From the NCBI GenBank assembly GCA_003569245.1, contig BGOM01000022.1:1-61956 (forward strand): 61,956 nt of DNA, read 5' to 3'. The stretch is from Opitutia bacterium. GTDB taxonomy: Bacteria; Verrucomicrobiota; Verrucomicrobiia; Opitutales; UBA953. The translations under genes were made by a program, and so were the position numbers. Under the pieces are notes generated by a model. It was not told where the DNA came from. It made no database searches and was given only the letters and a program-made list of their open reading frames with translations. Positions 1-9,083 of the stretch are shown here, piece after piece; position 1 is the stretch's first letter, and each line of letters begins with the position of its first letter.

Positions 1-24
1 TAAGCTTCCGCTTCCTCCGACCTG

Positions 25-53
25 AAAAGGCCGCCGCAGGGCGGCCTTTTTAT
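25..53 (+). terminator. Rho-independent terminator of an upstream gene
   Basis: A 9-bp perfect stem (27-35 with 40-48, loop GCAG) is followed by a run of T at 47-51. The TAA at 1-3 may be the stop codon of the gene it ends, which lies outside the window. The A-tract before the stem would let it act weakly on the other strand too. Confidence 0.75.
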
Positions 54-86
54 TGCCCAGGCGCGCCGGTTCCGCAGTCTGCCCTG

Positions 87-549
87 ATGGACCCCGCGCC
101 CGCTTCCGCCGCCCTGCAGCCCGCCTCCAAGTGGCTCCGGCTCCTTGCGCATGTCCATCGATCTGGCGCTCTCCCTCGCCCTGCCCGGGCGATTGGGGTC
201 TTGGTCGGTTACCAGCCAGAAGTCGGCTCCCTCTCGAGCATGGCGGTTTTCTGATCCCGCCCGCGGTCATCGCCGCGCTGGCCGTGCCCGCGCTTTACTC
301 GGGGGCACGGTGGGCCAGCGGCTCTGCGGCCTATCCTTGGTCGATGCGCGCACCCTCGGGGCTCCGCGCACCGGCAAGGTCTGGCAATGGGCGGCGACCA
401 AGCAGCTCCTCTGGATGTGGGACCTCAAAGCCGGCCTGCTCGGCTCGTCACTTTTCTACCTGACCATCCTGACGATAAGCGCGGCCGATCGTTGTATGAC
501 GATTGGGCCGACCTGTACGTCGTCCCCGGCGCGTCCGCCCGAGGCTTAG
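87..549 (+). pseudogene. RDD-family integral membrane protein, frame disrupted
   Basis: No single frame encodes this protein, but adjoining pieces in three frames read as one RDD-domain protein. It starts at ATG 87 (MDPAPASAAL...WLRLLAH), then IDLALSLALP near 155-190, AIGVLVGYQPEVGSL near 190-235, and a hydrophobic segment IPPAVIAALAVPAL near 255-290. The RDD-type GGTVGQRLCGLSLVDART follows near 300-355, then WMWDLKAGLLGSSLFYLTIL near 410-470 and finally DDKRGRSLYDDWADLYVVP near 470-530. RDD proteins are small multi-spanning membrane proteins, some linked to transport; the role here is unknown. At least five frame changes are needed in 460 bp. With conserved residues kept throughout, sequencing indels are likelier than true decay. 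The TAG at 547-549 probably ends it, overlapping the stop of the convergent gene. Confidence 0.6.
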
Positions 550-760
550 GCCTTGCGCGACGTTCCGCGCGCCAGCGGGCGCGGTGATGACGCGTCCAGT
601 CGATCAGCGCGCGCTCGAAGCCGATGTCTCGGCCGGCCTTTTCCGACTCGATCCACTTATGGCGAAGGATCTCTTCCCGCTCGGCCCGGAACTCGGCATA
701 GAGCGAGGAGCGTGCCGCCAATTCGGCATCTTGCTGGTCTCCTTGGTCGATGTGATTCAT
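546..760 (-). CDS. Short conserved protein of unknown function
   Basis: About 70 codons from ATG 760. The protein is acidic at the start, then has a conserved-looking stretch EEILRHKWIESEKAGRDIGF followed by ALIDW and a basic tail (HHRARWRA). I recognise this H-x-WIESEK-x-GRDIG pattern from short bacterial proteins of unknown function, often annotated only as hypothetical. The annotated frame runs on to 425 without a stop, but a one-base shift near 565-570 gives a tail ending ...SRKA and a TAA at 548-546, the expected end for the family. The sequence TTAG at 546-549 would then carry both convergent stops. No cofactor or catalytic motif is visible. Confidence 0.55.
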
Positions 761-829
761 TCCCCTGATTTATAGATAACATAGATTGGGGGATTTTCCC
801 CAGTCTGGCAAGCCGAGGTGACGGGCAGG

Positions 830-1911
830 TTACGCCCGGGTCTCGAGTTTCCGCAGGACCGTCAAGGCGACCGATTTGAACACCCGGGCGGGGATTACCC
901 TCGGGTGGCTGATGACCACCGGGATCCGTGGGTCGCCCCTTGGCGAACCGCTTGATCCAAGGGGACTTCGCCAGGAGCTCGGTGTCCAGGGCGGTGGCGA
1001 CCTTGAGGCCGCCGCCTTGGCCGAAGAGGTACTGGCGGCGCCCGTCGGCGTCCTCCAGGAAAACTCATGTTCTCCGCCACGCCGAGGATCGGCACGCTGA
1101 CCTTCTCGAACATCGCCGCCCGCGCAGCGCGACGGAGACCGCGGCGGTCTGGGGGGTCGTGACGATGACCGCCCCGCTGAGGGCCATGGCCTGGGCGATG
1201 GAGAGCTGGGCGTCCCCGGTGCCGGAGGGAGGTCGATCAGGAGGACGTCGAGCTCGCCCCAGCGGACGTTCGTGGCGAACTGCGAGATCGTCTTCATGAT
1301 CATCGGGCCGCGCCAGACCACGGGGGGCGTTCTCGTCGATCAGGAGTCCCATGGAGATGACCTTCACCCCGAAGTTCTCGAGGGAAGCAGGACGTCCCCG
1401 TCGATCTGGGGGCGGCCGGACACCCCGATCATCAGGGGGACCGACGGGCCGTAGATGTCGCAATCCATCAGGCCCACCCGGTTAGGCCGTCCTTTTTCGG
1501 TCAGGGCCCGGGCCAGGGCGCAGGCCAGGTTGACCGCGAAGGTGGATTTGCCGACCCCGCCCTTGCCGCTGGCGACGGCGACGATGTGCTTCACCTGGCC
1601 CACGCCGGCGTTGGCGGGCAGCTTGACCGCCCCGGCCGGGGCGCCCGCGGCAGGGCTGCCCTTCGGGACGGTGACCGTGATGGCGATCTCGGGTTGCCGG
1701 GCGCCGAGGGCCGTCAAGGCCGCCTCGATATCAGCATAGAGCTTCTTCGGGATCTCGGGGTCGGCCGTGGTCACCGCCAGGCCGACGGCGACCTGCCCTC
1801 GGGCGTGACCTCGATGCCCTTGAGGAGGCCGAAGGAGACGATGTCGCGGCTGAAGCCCGGGTAGCGGACCTGGGCCAACGCCTTCTGGACGGAATCCTTG
1901 TCGAGTGCCAT
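830..1911 (-). pseudogene. mrp: Mrp/ApbC-type Fe-S cluster carrier ATPase, frame disrupted
   Basis: Pieces in several frames line up as one P-loop ATPase of the Mrp/NBP35 family, which loads Fe-S clusters onto apo-proteins in the cytoplasm. From ATG 1911 there is a DUF59-like N-terminal part ([20 protein letters not shown]...GIEVTPEG). The deviant Walker [11 protein letters not shown] follows near 1560, then [62 protein letters not shown] and [16 protein letters not shown]. The C-terminal end reads IPVVISHP...[15 protein letters not shown], stopping at 830. Total length, about 360 codons, fits the family. At least six frame changes are needed, at roughly 1795, 1385, 1320, 1235, 1120 and 1050. 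Because every family motif survives, I favour sequence errors over real loss. Confidence 0.8.
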
Positions 1912-1980
1912 GAGCAGGATTGAAGTCCCGCCCCCACCTAGGTCAAACTGCGAACGCTTTCCTTCCCGTCCTTCACCTTC

Positions 1981-3165
1981 ATGCGCCTGCTCGCCCTTTG
2001 CTCCTTCCTGTGTCTCTCCTTGGTCGCTCCGGCCCAGGACCGTGTCGTCGTCAACGATAGCATCGAGGGTTTCACGTCTAAGGGCATCATCCCCGTCACC
2101 CTGGTCTCGGATAACGCGACCTTCGGCGATCAGGTGCGCGTCGCCTTGGGCGTGCATGGCGCCATCAGCCTGCAGGCGGGTTCCTCGTTGCGGGTGACCC
2201 TCAGCCGCACCGCCCTCACCGCGACCGCCGCCTGCGATAACCCGCGCTTCGCCTTCCAGACGTCCGTCGAAGGGCGCGACGAGCACGACCTCATCCTGCA
2301 GGTCGCGGACGCCATCGTGGTCGGCCTCGGCAAGCGCTGGCAGCTCAAGCCGCTCTATGCCGGCACCAAGGTCGCGTTCGTCTCGCGGTACAGCGGCAAA
2401 CCGGAGATCTACGTCACCAACCTCGCCCGCTCCCGCGTCCTCCAGCTGACCAGGTACCAGAGCAGCACGAACAGCCCCCGCTGGTCCGCGGATGGCAGCC
2501 GCGTCTTCTTCGTCACGTCCTACCGCACCGGTTTCCCCGAGATCTTCTCCTCGAACGGCATCGGCGAGGCCTCGAAGGTGATCACCAACGTGCGCGGCGC
2601 GCTCGGCGGCGCCAGCAGCGGACCCGACGGCCGCATCGCCTTCGCCTCCTCGAGCAAGGGCACCATGGATATCTTCGTCGCCGGCCCGCGGGGCGAGGCG
2701 CCGCGCCTCGTCGTGGGCACGGACGGCGTCGACTCCGATCCGTGCTGGTCGCCCGACGGCTCCCGCTTCGCGCTCACCAGCGGTCCGCTGGGTCGCCCGG
2801 GTATCTACCTCGCCAGCAGCGCCGGTGGCGGGCTTAAGCGCGTCGCGACCGGCTTCGGCTACAGCACCGAACCGCGCTGGAATCCCGTCCAGCCCAACCA
2901 GATCGTCTTCACCTACCAGTCGGGCGGGCTCGGCCTCGGGCTGATCGACCTCGCCACCGAGATCGTCACCAAGTTGCCGGCGGTCAGCGCCCTCAACCTC
3001 TCGCACGCCAGCTGGTGCGCCGACGGCCGTCACCTCGTGGCGACACAGGCGAGCGCCAGCACGGGCTGGCTCGCCGTCGTCGACTCCGTCACCGGCAAGG
3101 TCACCCGGCTCAGCCCGTCCTCGATGGGTGATTGCTCCGAGCCCGACTGCTGGGTCCGGCGCTGA
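1981..3165 (+). CDS. TolB-like periplasmic beta-propeller protein
   Basis: 394 codons with a signal peptide (MRLLALCSFLCLSLVAPAQ). The first 120 residues resemble the TolB amino-terminal domain. After it come repeated PD40/WD40-like blades: VAFVSRYSGKPEIYV, PRWSADGSRVFFVTS, DGRIAFASSSKGTMDIFV, PCWSPDGSRFALTS and ASWCADGRHLVAT. In the Tol-Pal system TolB acts in the periplasm, linking Pal and outer-membrane stability. No tolA, tolQ, tolR or pal gene lies next to it, so a role outside Tol-Pal is possible. It is divergent from mrp, with about 70 bp between the starts. The C-terminus has two cysteines (DCSEPDC). Confidence 0.75.
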   Translation: MRLLALCSFLCLSLVAPAQDRVVVNDSIEGFTSKGIIPVTLVSDNATFGDQVRVALGVHGAISLQAGSSLRVTLSRTALTATAACDNPRFAFQTSVEGRDEHDLILQVADAIVVGLGKRWQLKPLYAGTKVAFVSRYSGKPEIYVTNLARSRVLQLTRYQSSTNSPRWSADGSRVFFVTSYRTGFPEIFSSNGIGEASKVITNVRGALGGASSGPDGRIAFASSSKGTMDIFVAGPRGEAPRLVVGTDGVDSDPCWSPDGSRFALTSGPLGRPGIYLASSAGGGLKRVATGFGYSTEPRWNPVQPNQIVFTYQSGGLGLGLIDLATEIVTKLPAVSALNLSHASWCADGRHLVATQASASTGWLAVVDSVTGKVTRLSPSSMGDCSEPDCWVRR

Positions 3166-3177
3166 GCGCCGACCCGA

Positions 3178-4875
3178 TCATTCGGCCAGGCTGAGGGGGG
3201 CGGGCGTCGCCGATTCGGCCGGGCGGGCGAAGACCTGCAGACCGGCGAGGACCTCGAAAGGCACGACCTGACCGACGGCGAACTTGTCGTAGGTGGCGGC
3301 GTCGACCCCGAGCACCAGGCTGTCGGCGTCCTTCTCGCGCGCGACCGTCAGGAAGCGCCATTGGGGGGAGGTACGCTCGATGGTCAGTTCGCGGCCGCCC
3401 ACGCGGCCTTTGGCCACGCAGCGGCGGCCCCCGGTGAGCGGTTTGTCGACGACCTTGTATTCCTCGCGGGCGAGGAGCTGGTCCCGCGGGATCTCGACGC
3501 TGTTGAGGTCGTGGCAATGCAGGAATTTGGATCCCCAGCTCAGGTAGACGGTGTCGTTGTTGATCTGGGTCGTGGCGAGCAGCCGGCCCGCCGCCGCATC
3601 CGCTTCGAGTTTGGCGGTGTCCGCGATGGCGAAGGTCCCTTGGTCGTCGAGCTTGAGTTCCTTGGCGTTGGCGCCGAGCACCCAGGCGGCCAGTTCGGCC
3701 CCGGGGCCGGCGTTGAACTCGCTCCAAAGCTTGCCGCGCGCGGCCGGGTTGACGTTGATCTGGAGGCGGCTCCGTAGCTCGCGGAGCTGGCCGGCGAAGC
3801 CCCGCAGTTTGGGCGCCCACTCGCGCAGGACGGTGGCCTGCTGGGCGCGGCTGCCGACCAGGTTCGCGCTGGTGCCCTCCTGCTCGCAGGCGCGGGCGCG
3901 GAACTCGACGCGCTCGATCATGCTGCTGAGGTCCGCCAGCTTCATGTTATCCACCTCCGTCTTCAGGCGGGCGGATTCGGGGACGCCGGGTTGGTCGGGG
4001 AAGTGGCGGACGGTTTCCAGGCGCAGGCTCTCGAAGCCGGCGTCGTCCATCAGCGGGGAGAGGATGATATCCAGCACGCGGGCCTGCTCCGCGACCTTCG
4101 CGGCCTGTTCCGGCGGCATGGCCGCGGGCAGCAGGAAGAGGCGCGTCGTCGGGTCGAGCTTCACGTTCCATTTGCCGACGAGGGCGGCGAGCGGGCCGGT
4201 GTCGACGCCCCCGGTCACGTTGTAGCGGCTGGAGTCCGCGACCCGGAGGCGGGAAGCGAGGACCGGGCGGGCGGGGGTGCCTCCGGCCGGGGCGCCGAAG
4301 ACCGCGGCCGCCGCGTCGGCGCGGAGCTTCTCGAAGGTACGCAGGTCCGCCTCGAGGCGTTTGGACTGTTCCGTCGTCTTCGGGTCTTCCTTGCTCCAGC
4401 TGCCGGCGGCTTGCCCGAGCAGCGCGGCGACCGGCGTGTCCCCGAGGCCGAGGTAGGCGCCGAGCCCCATGGCCAGGAGGAAGGAAGCCAGACCGGAGAA
4501 CTGATGCAGCCGGCGGCGGCGCTTGAGGTCGGCGATGCGTCCGGCGAGGGCGGTCTCCGCCTGCGCCGGGCTGAGCTGGTCCACGGTGGCACCGTCGGCG
4601 AGGCCGTACATCAGCAGGTTGCGGCGCAGCTCGGGGTCCAGCCGGTTGGCCTGGGCCTCGGTCTCCTCCGCCGTGCGTTCGACGGCCGGGGCGCGGTTGA
4701 GTTTGAGCGTGCTGCCGAAGGTGAAGTGGTTCGAGAGCGGTTCCCAGGCGGTCGAGCCGGCCGGGGCGCAGAGGGTTTCCGCCGTGGCCGTTCCGGCCGA
4801 GATCAGGTCTTGGACCTCGTATTCGGAGAGCGGACCACGGACCTCGTTGTCGATGAAAAGGGCAAAGTGACGCAT
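3178..4875 (-). CDS. Membrane protein with GYF-like N-terminal domain, unknown function
   Basis: 565 codons. Residues 1-60 (FALFIDNEVRGPLSEYEVQDL...AWEPL) resemble the bacterial GYF_2/DUF4339 module, thought to bind partners rather than catalyse. Residues about 130-160 hold one transmembrane segment (LASFLLAMGLGAYLGLG), flanked by a basic stretch RRRRLHQ. The long remainder is mixed charged and hydrophobic with possible coiled-coil parts (EQARVLDIILS, MIERVEFRARACEQE) and no enzyme motif I recognise. It converges on the TolB-like gene with 12 bp between stops. A second, much shorter GYF-like protein lies at 18225-18446. Confidence 0.65.
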   Translation of the reverse strand: MRHFALFIDNEVRGPLSEYEVQDLISAGTATAETLCAPAGSTAWEPLSNHFTFGSTLKLNRAPAVERTAEETEAQANRLDPELRRNLLMYGLADGATVDQLSPAQAETALAGRIADLKRRRRLHQFSGLASFLLAMGLGAYLGLGDTPVAALLGQAAGSWSKEDPKTTEQSKRLEADLRTFEKLRADAAAAVFGAPAGGTPARPVLASRLRVADSSRYNVTGGVDTGPLAALVGKWNVKLDPTTRLFLLPAAMPPEQAAKVAEQARVLDIILSPLMDDAGFESLRLETVRHFPDQPGVPESARLKTEVDNMKLADLSSMIERVEFRARACEQEGTSANLVGSRAQQATVLREWAPKLRGFAGQLRELRSRLQINVNPAARGKLWSEFNAGPGAELAAWVLGANAKELKLDDQGTFAIADTAKLEADAAAGRLLATTQINNDTVYLSWGSKFLHCHDLNSVEIPRDQLLAREEYKVVDKPLTGGRRCVAKGRVGGRELTIERTSPQWRFLTVAREKDADSLVLGVDAATYDKFAVGQVVPFEVLAGLQVFARPAESATPAPLSLAE

Positions 4876-4957
4876 GCGCGGGGAGAGCCTCGGGGAAGGC
4901 CGTTTTAGGCTGTTCCTCGCCGTCGTTTAGGCAAGCCGATTGGGACGCGGATACCCT

Positions 4958-4986
4958 TTGCCAAAGCCGCGGTCCTTTGCTCTATT
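4958..4986 (+). promoter_or_regulatory. Predicted promoter of rpoN
   Basis: TTGCCA at 4958-4963 and TCTATT at 4981-4986 are separated by 17 bp. The -10 box ends 12 nt before the ATG at 4999, so any 5' leader would be only a few bases long. Confidence 0.4.
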
Positions 4987-4998
4987 GGGGTGTCGTCC

Positions 4999-6447
4999 AT
5001 GGCCAACCAGGGCATCAACCAATCCCAGAAGCAGGTGCAGGGCCTCGTGCTCACGCCCCAGCTCCGCCAGTCCCTGCGTATCCTGCAGGTGCCGGCGGCG
5101 GAATTGTTGCGCGAGATCGGCGAGGAGATGGCCGCCAACCCGCTCCTCGAGGAAGTCGAGCCCGTCTCGTCCGAGCGTCTGGACGCGCCCCTGCCGGCCG
5201 AGGACGCGGAGGAGGAAGGTCCGCGGGAACTCGCCCTGGGGGATGATGATTTCGACGCCCTCAGACGGATGAAGGAGGACTGGGACGAGAGCTACTACGA
5301 GGAAATCCGCTCCCAGGGCTACACCCAGGAGGACGAGGAGCGCCGCCGGCACCTGATGGAGTCGGCCACCGGCGAAGCCTCCCTCGCGGAACACCTCGCC
5401 GAGCAGGCGCGCACGGCGTCGGACGACCCCGGCGTGCAGGAGGCCCTCCGGTTGCTGATCGACGCGCTCGATGAGCGCGGGTTCCTCGAGGAGGATCTTT
5501 CGTCGCTCGCGCTGCGTTCCGGCCAGCCCTACGAGGCCGTCGTCACCGCGCACACCTTGCTGCTGGGCTTCGACCCGCCCGGCATCGGCGCCCGCGACCT
5601 CCGCGAATGCTTCCTGGCGCAGCTGCGCCAGCGCGGCCGCGGCCTTTCGACCGCCGCGCGCCTGGTCACCGACTGCTGGGAGCCGATGATGGGGCGCCGG
5701 CTCGAGGAATGCGCCCGGTTGCTCGACCTCGAGATGGACGGTGTCCGCGAGGGCTTGGCGGAGCTCGCCAAGCTCGAGACCGTGCCGGCCCGGCGTTTCG
5801 CCCGCGACGACAACCGCGTGGTCACGCCCGACGCCACGGTCGAGCTCGATGACGAGGGCAAGTGGAAGGTCGTGATGGACGACCGCCACGTCCCGAAGCT
5901 CCGCCTGGTGCCGGCCTACAAGGACATGCTGGCCGGCCACACCCTCGGCGACAAGGAGCGGACGTACATCCTCGAGCGCATGCGCCAGGGCAAGTTCCTG
6001 ATCGGCGCCATCGAGGAGCGCCAGCGTACCATCGAGCGGCTGGCCCGCATCATCGTCGACCGCCAGGGCGATTTCTTCGAGCACGGTCCCGCCCGGCTCA
6101 AGCCGCTGACCATGACGGACGTCGCCAAGGAGATGGGCGTCCACGAGACCACCGTCGGGCGCGCCGCCGCCAACAAGTGGATGCTCACGCCCCACGGTCT
6201 CAAGGAATTCCGCTGGTTCTTCACCTCCGGGGTCGCCACCGCCGACGGCGGGACCGTCGCCCAGGAAGGCGTGCAGGAGATGATCGCCGACATCCTGGCA
6301 CGCGAGAATCCCGCGGCCCCGCTGGCCGACGAGGCGATCACCGCGGAACTCCGCAAGCGCGGCGTGCAGATCGCCCGCCGCACGGTGGCGAAGTACCGCG
6401 AGGCGTTGGGCCAGCCGTCCGCGCACATGCGCCGGCAGCGACTCTGA
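4999..6447 (+). CDS. rpoN: RNA polymerase sigma-54 factor
   Basis: 482 codons from ATG 4999; an in-frame GTG at 4990 is less likely. The glutamine- and leucine-rich region I comes first (QGLVLTPQLRQSLRILQVPAAEL), as needed for contact with AAA+ activators and inhibition of open-complex formation. A strongly acidic segment follows, then the core-binding region (PPGIGARDLRECFLAQL). Next is the DNA-binding part with its helix-turn-helix (MTDVAKEMGVHETTVGRA) and, near the end, the RpoN box ARRTVAKYRE that reads the -24 promoter element. No hpf, ptsN or lptB neighbours are present, unlike in many Proteobacteria. No enhancer-binding activator is in the window, so its targets cannot be told from here. 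Confidence 0.97.
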   Translation: MANQGINQSQKQVQGLVLTPQLRQSLRILQVPAAELLREIGEEMAANPLLEEVEPVSSERLDAPLPAEDAEEEGPRELALGDDDFDALRRMKEDWDESYYEEIRSQGYTQEDEERRRHLMESATGEASLAEHLAEQARTASDDPGVQEALRLLIDALDERGFLEEDLSSLALRSGQPYEAVVTAHTLLLGFDPPGIGARDLRECFLAQLRQRGRGLSTAARLVTDCWEPMMGRRLEECARLLDLEMDGVREGLAELAKLETVPARRFARDDNRVVTPDATVELDDEGKWKVVMDDRHVPKLRLVPAYKDMLAGHTLGDKERTYILERMRQGKFLIGAIEERQRTIERLARIIVDRQGDFFEHGPARLKPLTMTDVAKEMGVHETTVGRAAANKWMLTPHGLKEFRWFFTSGVATADGGTVAQEGVQEMIADILARENPAAPLADEAITAELRKRGVQIARRTVAKYREALGQPSAHMRRQRL

Positions 6448-6450
6448 GCC

Positions 6451-7728
6451 TCAGCCGAGGCGGCCGAGCACGGACGCCCAGCCGAAGTTCGCCATATCGC
6501 GGAAGAGGAACTGCACGCCGACCGTGCGGCCGTCCGCGCGGCGGGCGGGCGCGGCGATCGCGGGCAGGCCGGCGAGCGAGCCCGGGGCGTTGAGCGCCAG
6601 CAGGCGGGCGCGGTGAGCGTCGTCGCACGCGGCCTTGCCCACCGCGGGTCCGGCGGTGGCGGGCAGGGCGATGAAGTGGTGGCGTTGGAACAGGGCCTCG
6701 AAGGCCTCGCTCACCCGTTGGCGCACCGCGGTGGCCGCCTTCAGTTCCTCCGGCGTACGGCGGCGGCCGGCGTCGAGGCGGCCCCAGACCACCGGGTCGT
6801 AGTCCGGGCGGCGCAGGTCCAGCCAGGCCGCATGGACGCGCGCGGCCGCGTAGCCGCCCAGCACCGGGTAGGCTTCGGCCGCGCCCAGGCACGCCCGCCG
6901 CAGGAGTTCCGCCGAGGCCGCGTTCTCCTGCGCGCCCGCCCGCAGCGCCAGGTCGCGCATCGGCGCCAGGTCGGACGGTGCCAGTCCCAGCCCGAGGTCG
7001 CCGGCCCAGAGTCCGGCCCCGGCGGGCGGGGCTTCGCCGAGCACGGCCGCGGAGACCTGCGCAAGGTCCTTGGCGGAACCGGCGATCCATCCCGGCGTGT
7101 CATAGCCCGGCGAAAGCGGGAAGAGGTCGCCGACCGGCAGGATGTCGGGCGACAGCCGCAAGCCCCAGACCCCGCAGTAGCCGCAGGGCACGCGGATCGA
7201 GCCGGCGGTGTCCGTCGCCAGCGCGAACGGCACCAGCCCGCGGGCGACGGCGAAGGCCGAGCCGGAGGAGGAGCCGCCGGCGAGCCGCGCAGGGTCGGTC
7301 GGGTGCGGGCAATCGCCGAAGTGCGGGTTCTCGCCGGTCAGCCCGAAGGCGAACTCGTTGAGCTGCGTACGCCCGCATTCGATGGCGCCCGCGTCCTGCT
7401 CGAACGCATCGGGCAAGGTCGAGCTCCGGCTGGCCGGGCCGATGACCTCGGGGAGGAACGTCGAGCCGGCGAAGGTCGGTTGGCCTTCGCGGAAATACAG
7501 GTCCTTCGTGAGGAAGGGCACGCCGCCGAGCGCGTCATCGCGCCGCGGCCACGCTTGCTCGAACCGGCGCGTCAGCTCGGGCACGCTCGGCAAAGCGCAG
7601 AGGGCCGCGCGCTGCTCGTGCGGGGCGAGGCCCGCCAACTTCAACAGGAAAGCCTCCGCGGCCATCCGGGGTCCGCGGGTGAGGGTGAATTCCCGCCAAT
7701 CCTCGATGGAGACGGGGACGACGCTCAC
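6451..7728 (-). CDS. Amidase-signature family hydrolase
   Basis: 425 codons. It carries the amidase-signature Ser-cisSer-Lys triad: Lys in GVPFLTKDLYF, the glycine/serine block AGGSSSGSA, and the nucleophile Ser in ATDTAGSIR. Such enzymes hydrolyse C-N bonds of amides. GatA is the best-known member, but this protein lacks gatB/gatC partners nearby and is shorter at the C-terminus, so a free-standing amidase is more likely; the substrate is unknown. Its start overlaps the stop of the upstream beta-CASP gene by 4 bp, implying translational coupling in a three-gene operon with apaG. It converges on rpoN with only a few bases between stops. Confidence 0.85.
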   Translation of the reverse strand: MSVVPVSIEDWREFTLTRGPRMAAEAFLLKLAGLAPHEQRAALCALPSVPELTRRFEQAWPRRDDALGGVPFLTKDLYFREGQPTFAGSTFLPEVIGPASRSSTLPDAFEQDAGAIECGRTQLNEFAFGLTGENPHFGDCPHPTDPARLAGGSSSGSAFAVARGLVPFALATDTAGSIRVPCGYCGVWGLRLSPDILPVGDLFPLSPGYDTPGWIAGSAKDLAQVSAAVLGEAPPAGAGLWAGDLGLGLAPSDLAPMRDLALRAGAQENAASAELLRRACLGAAEAYPVLGGYAAARVHAAWLDLRRPDYDPVVWGRLDAGRRRTPEELKAATAVRQRVSEAFEALFQRHHFIALPATAGPAVGKAACDDAHRARLLALNAPGSLAGLPAIAAPARRADGRTVGVQFLFRDMANFGWASVLGRLG

Positions 7729-9083
7729 AGTTCCAGCGGGACGCCCGGTTCCGGGTCGTGGACGCGCGTCGCGGGCATGAGCTTGGCCAACGTCTCCTTC
7801 ATCCAGGCGCGCGCGGGCGGGTCGCCGTGGGTGAGCACGATGTCCTTCGGCGCGAGGTCGCGGGCGAAGTCGACCAGCTCGTCACGGTCGGCGTGGCCGC
7901 TCAGGTGGAAACGTTCGACCTCGGCGCGCAGGGTCGAGACGTGGTCGAGGCTCTTGAACTTGAATTCGCCGCCGGGCGCCATGCCGATCAGCTCGCCGCC
8001 CGGGGTTTCCGGGTCGCAATAGCCCACGAAGAACACCGCGTTCTCCTCGTCGTCGAGGATGTTGGCGGCGATGCGCCAGGCGGGCGTCTTCTCGACGAGC
8101 ATGCCGCTCGAGAGCAGGTAGATGCCCTGCGCGGGCAGGTTCTTGCCCGGCTGCACGTAGCGGCGCGAGAGCGGCTGCACGCCGAGGTCGCGCAGCACCT
8201 GCCGGCTGAACTTCACCTGTTTCGTCTTCTTGCTCGCCGCGTCGAGGTAGTCGCACAGGTCCATGCCGAGACCCGAGCAGTAGATCGGCACGTCCACCAG
8301 CTCGCCGGCATCGGCGGCGTCCTGGAGGAGCAGCAGGATCTCCTGCATGCGCCCGAAGGCGAAGGCCGGCAGCAGCACGTCGCCGCCGCGGTCGGCCACC
8401 CGGTTGATGGCGTTGATGAGGCGGTCCTCCTCCTTCTTGCGCGTGACGTGCGCCAGCGTGGGCGTGGCGCCGCGCGTGCATTCCATCACGAGCGTGTCGA
8501 CCGGGGTCCGCGGGAAGGCGGCGCCGGCCACGGTGCGCTGGGCCTGGAAGTGCACGTCGCCCGTGAAGAAGTGCTTGCGCTTGCGGTGCTCGACGAGCAC
8601 GCCGACCGCGCCGGCCACGTGGCCCGCGAGGTGGAAGGTGAGGGCGACTTCCTCCCCGCCGCGGCCGATGACGCGCGGGTTCGCGAGGGGGACCGCCGCG
8701 AGGGCGTGCTCGACGCGTTCGACGTCCTGCTCGACGTAGAGCGGGTAGTCGGCGTTGCCGGTCTCCTCGCGCTGACGCTTCATCACCTGGATCGAGTTGG
8801 AGAGCAGGCGGCGGACGAAAAGGGTGGTCGCGGCCGAGGCGTAGACCCGCGCGCCGGGGTGCTGCCGGACGAGCAACGGCAAGGAACCGAGGTGGTCGAG
8901 GTGGCAGTGCGTGAGGATCACCCCGTCCACACCGCCCTGAATCTTGTCCAGCCGCGGCAGGGCCTGTCGGCCGTCGAGTTTGGGGTGGAGGCCGCAGTCG
9001 ACGACCAGCCGCAGGCCGCCGAACTCGGCGAGCATGCAGTTGGCGCCGATTTCGCGGCCGGAGTTGAGGTCGGTAAGTCGCAT
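7725..9083 (-). CDS. Metallo-beta-lactamase fold, beta-CASP-type hydrolase
   Basis: 452 codons. The zinc-binding metallo-beta-lactamase motif THCHLDHLGSLP is near residue 60. Other metal-site elements are HLAGHVAGA, HFFTGDVHF, ECTRG (beta-CASP motif A region) and HLSGHADRDEL (near the C-terminus). This layout fits the CPSF/Ysh1-like RNA-processing exonucleases and endonucleases of bacteria, cytoplasmic enzymes that cut RNA with two zinc ions. The length is right for the short, KH-domain-free type. It sits between apaG (1-nt overlap at 9083) and the amidase (4-nt overlap). The RNA substrate cannot be told from context. Confidence 0.85.
   Translation of the reverse strand: MRLTDLNSGREIGANCMLAEFGGLRLVVDCGLHPKLDGRQALPRLDKIQGGVDGVILTHCHLDHLGSLPLLVRQHPGARVYASAATTLFVRRLLSNSIQVMKRQREETGNADYPLYVEQDVERVEHALAAVPLANPRVIGRGGEEVALTFHLAGHVAGAVGVLVEHRKRKHFFTGDVHFQAQRTVAGAAFPRTPVDTLVMECTRGATPTLAHVTRKKEEDRLINAINRVADRGGDVLLPAFAFGRMQEILLLLQDAADAGELVDVPIYCSGLGMDLCDYLDAASKKTKQVKFSRQVLRDLGVQPLSRRYVQPGKNLPAQGIYLLSSGMLVEKTPAWRIAANILDDEENAVFFVGYCDPETPGGELIGMAPGGEFKFKSLDHVSTLRAEVERFHLSGHADRDELVDFARDLAPKDIVLTHGDPPARAWMKETLAKLMPATRVHDPEPGVPLEL

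Noticed and set aside
1771..3033. 420-codon minus-strand frame ending in mrp-like sequence
   Set aside because: Only its last about 45 codons (from ATG 1911) are mrp; the rest is the shadow of the TolB-like gene.
6451..7728. GatA, subunit of the tRNA amidotransferase
   Set aside because: No gatB or gatC nearby and the C-terminal part differs, so a free amidase is more likely.
7725..9083. Beta-lactamase (antibiotic resistance)
   Set aside because: The beta-CASP motifs and C-terminal His place it with RNA-processing nucleases.
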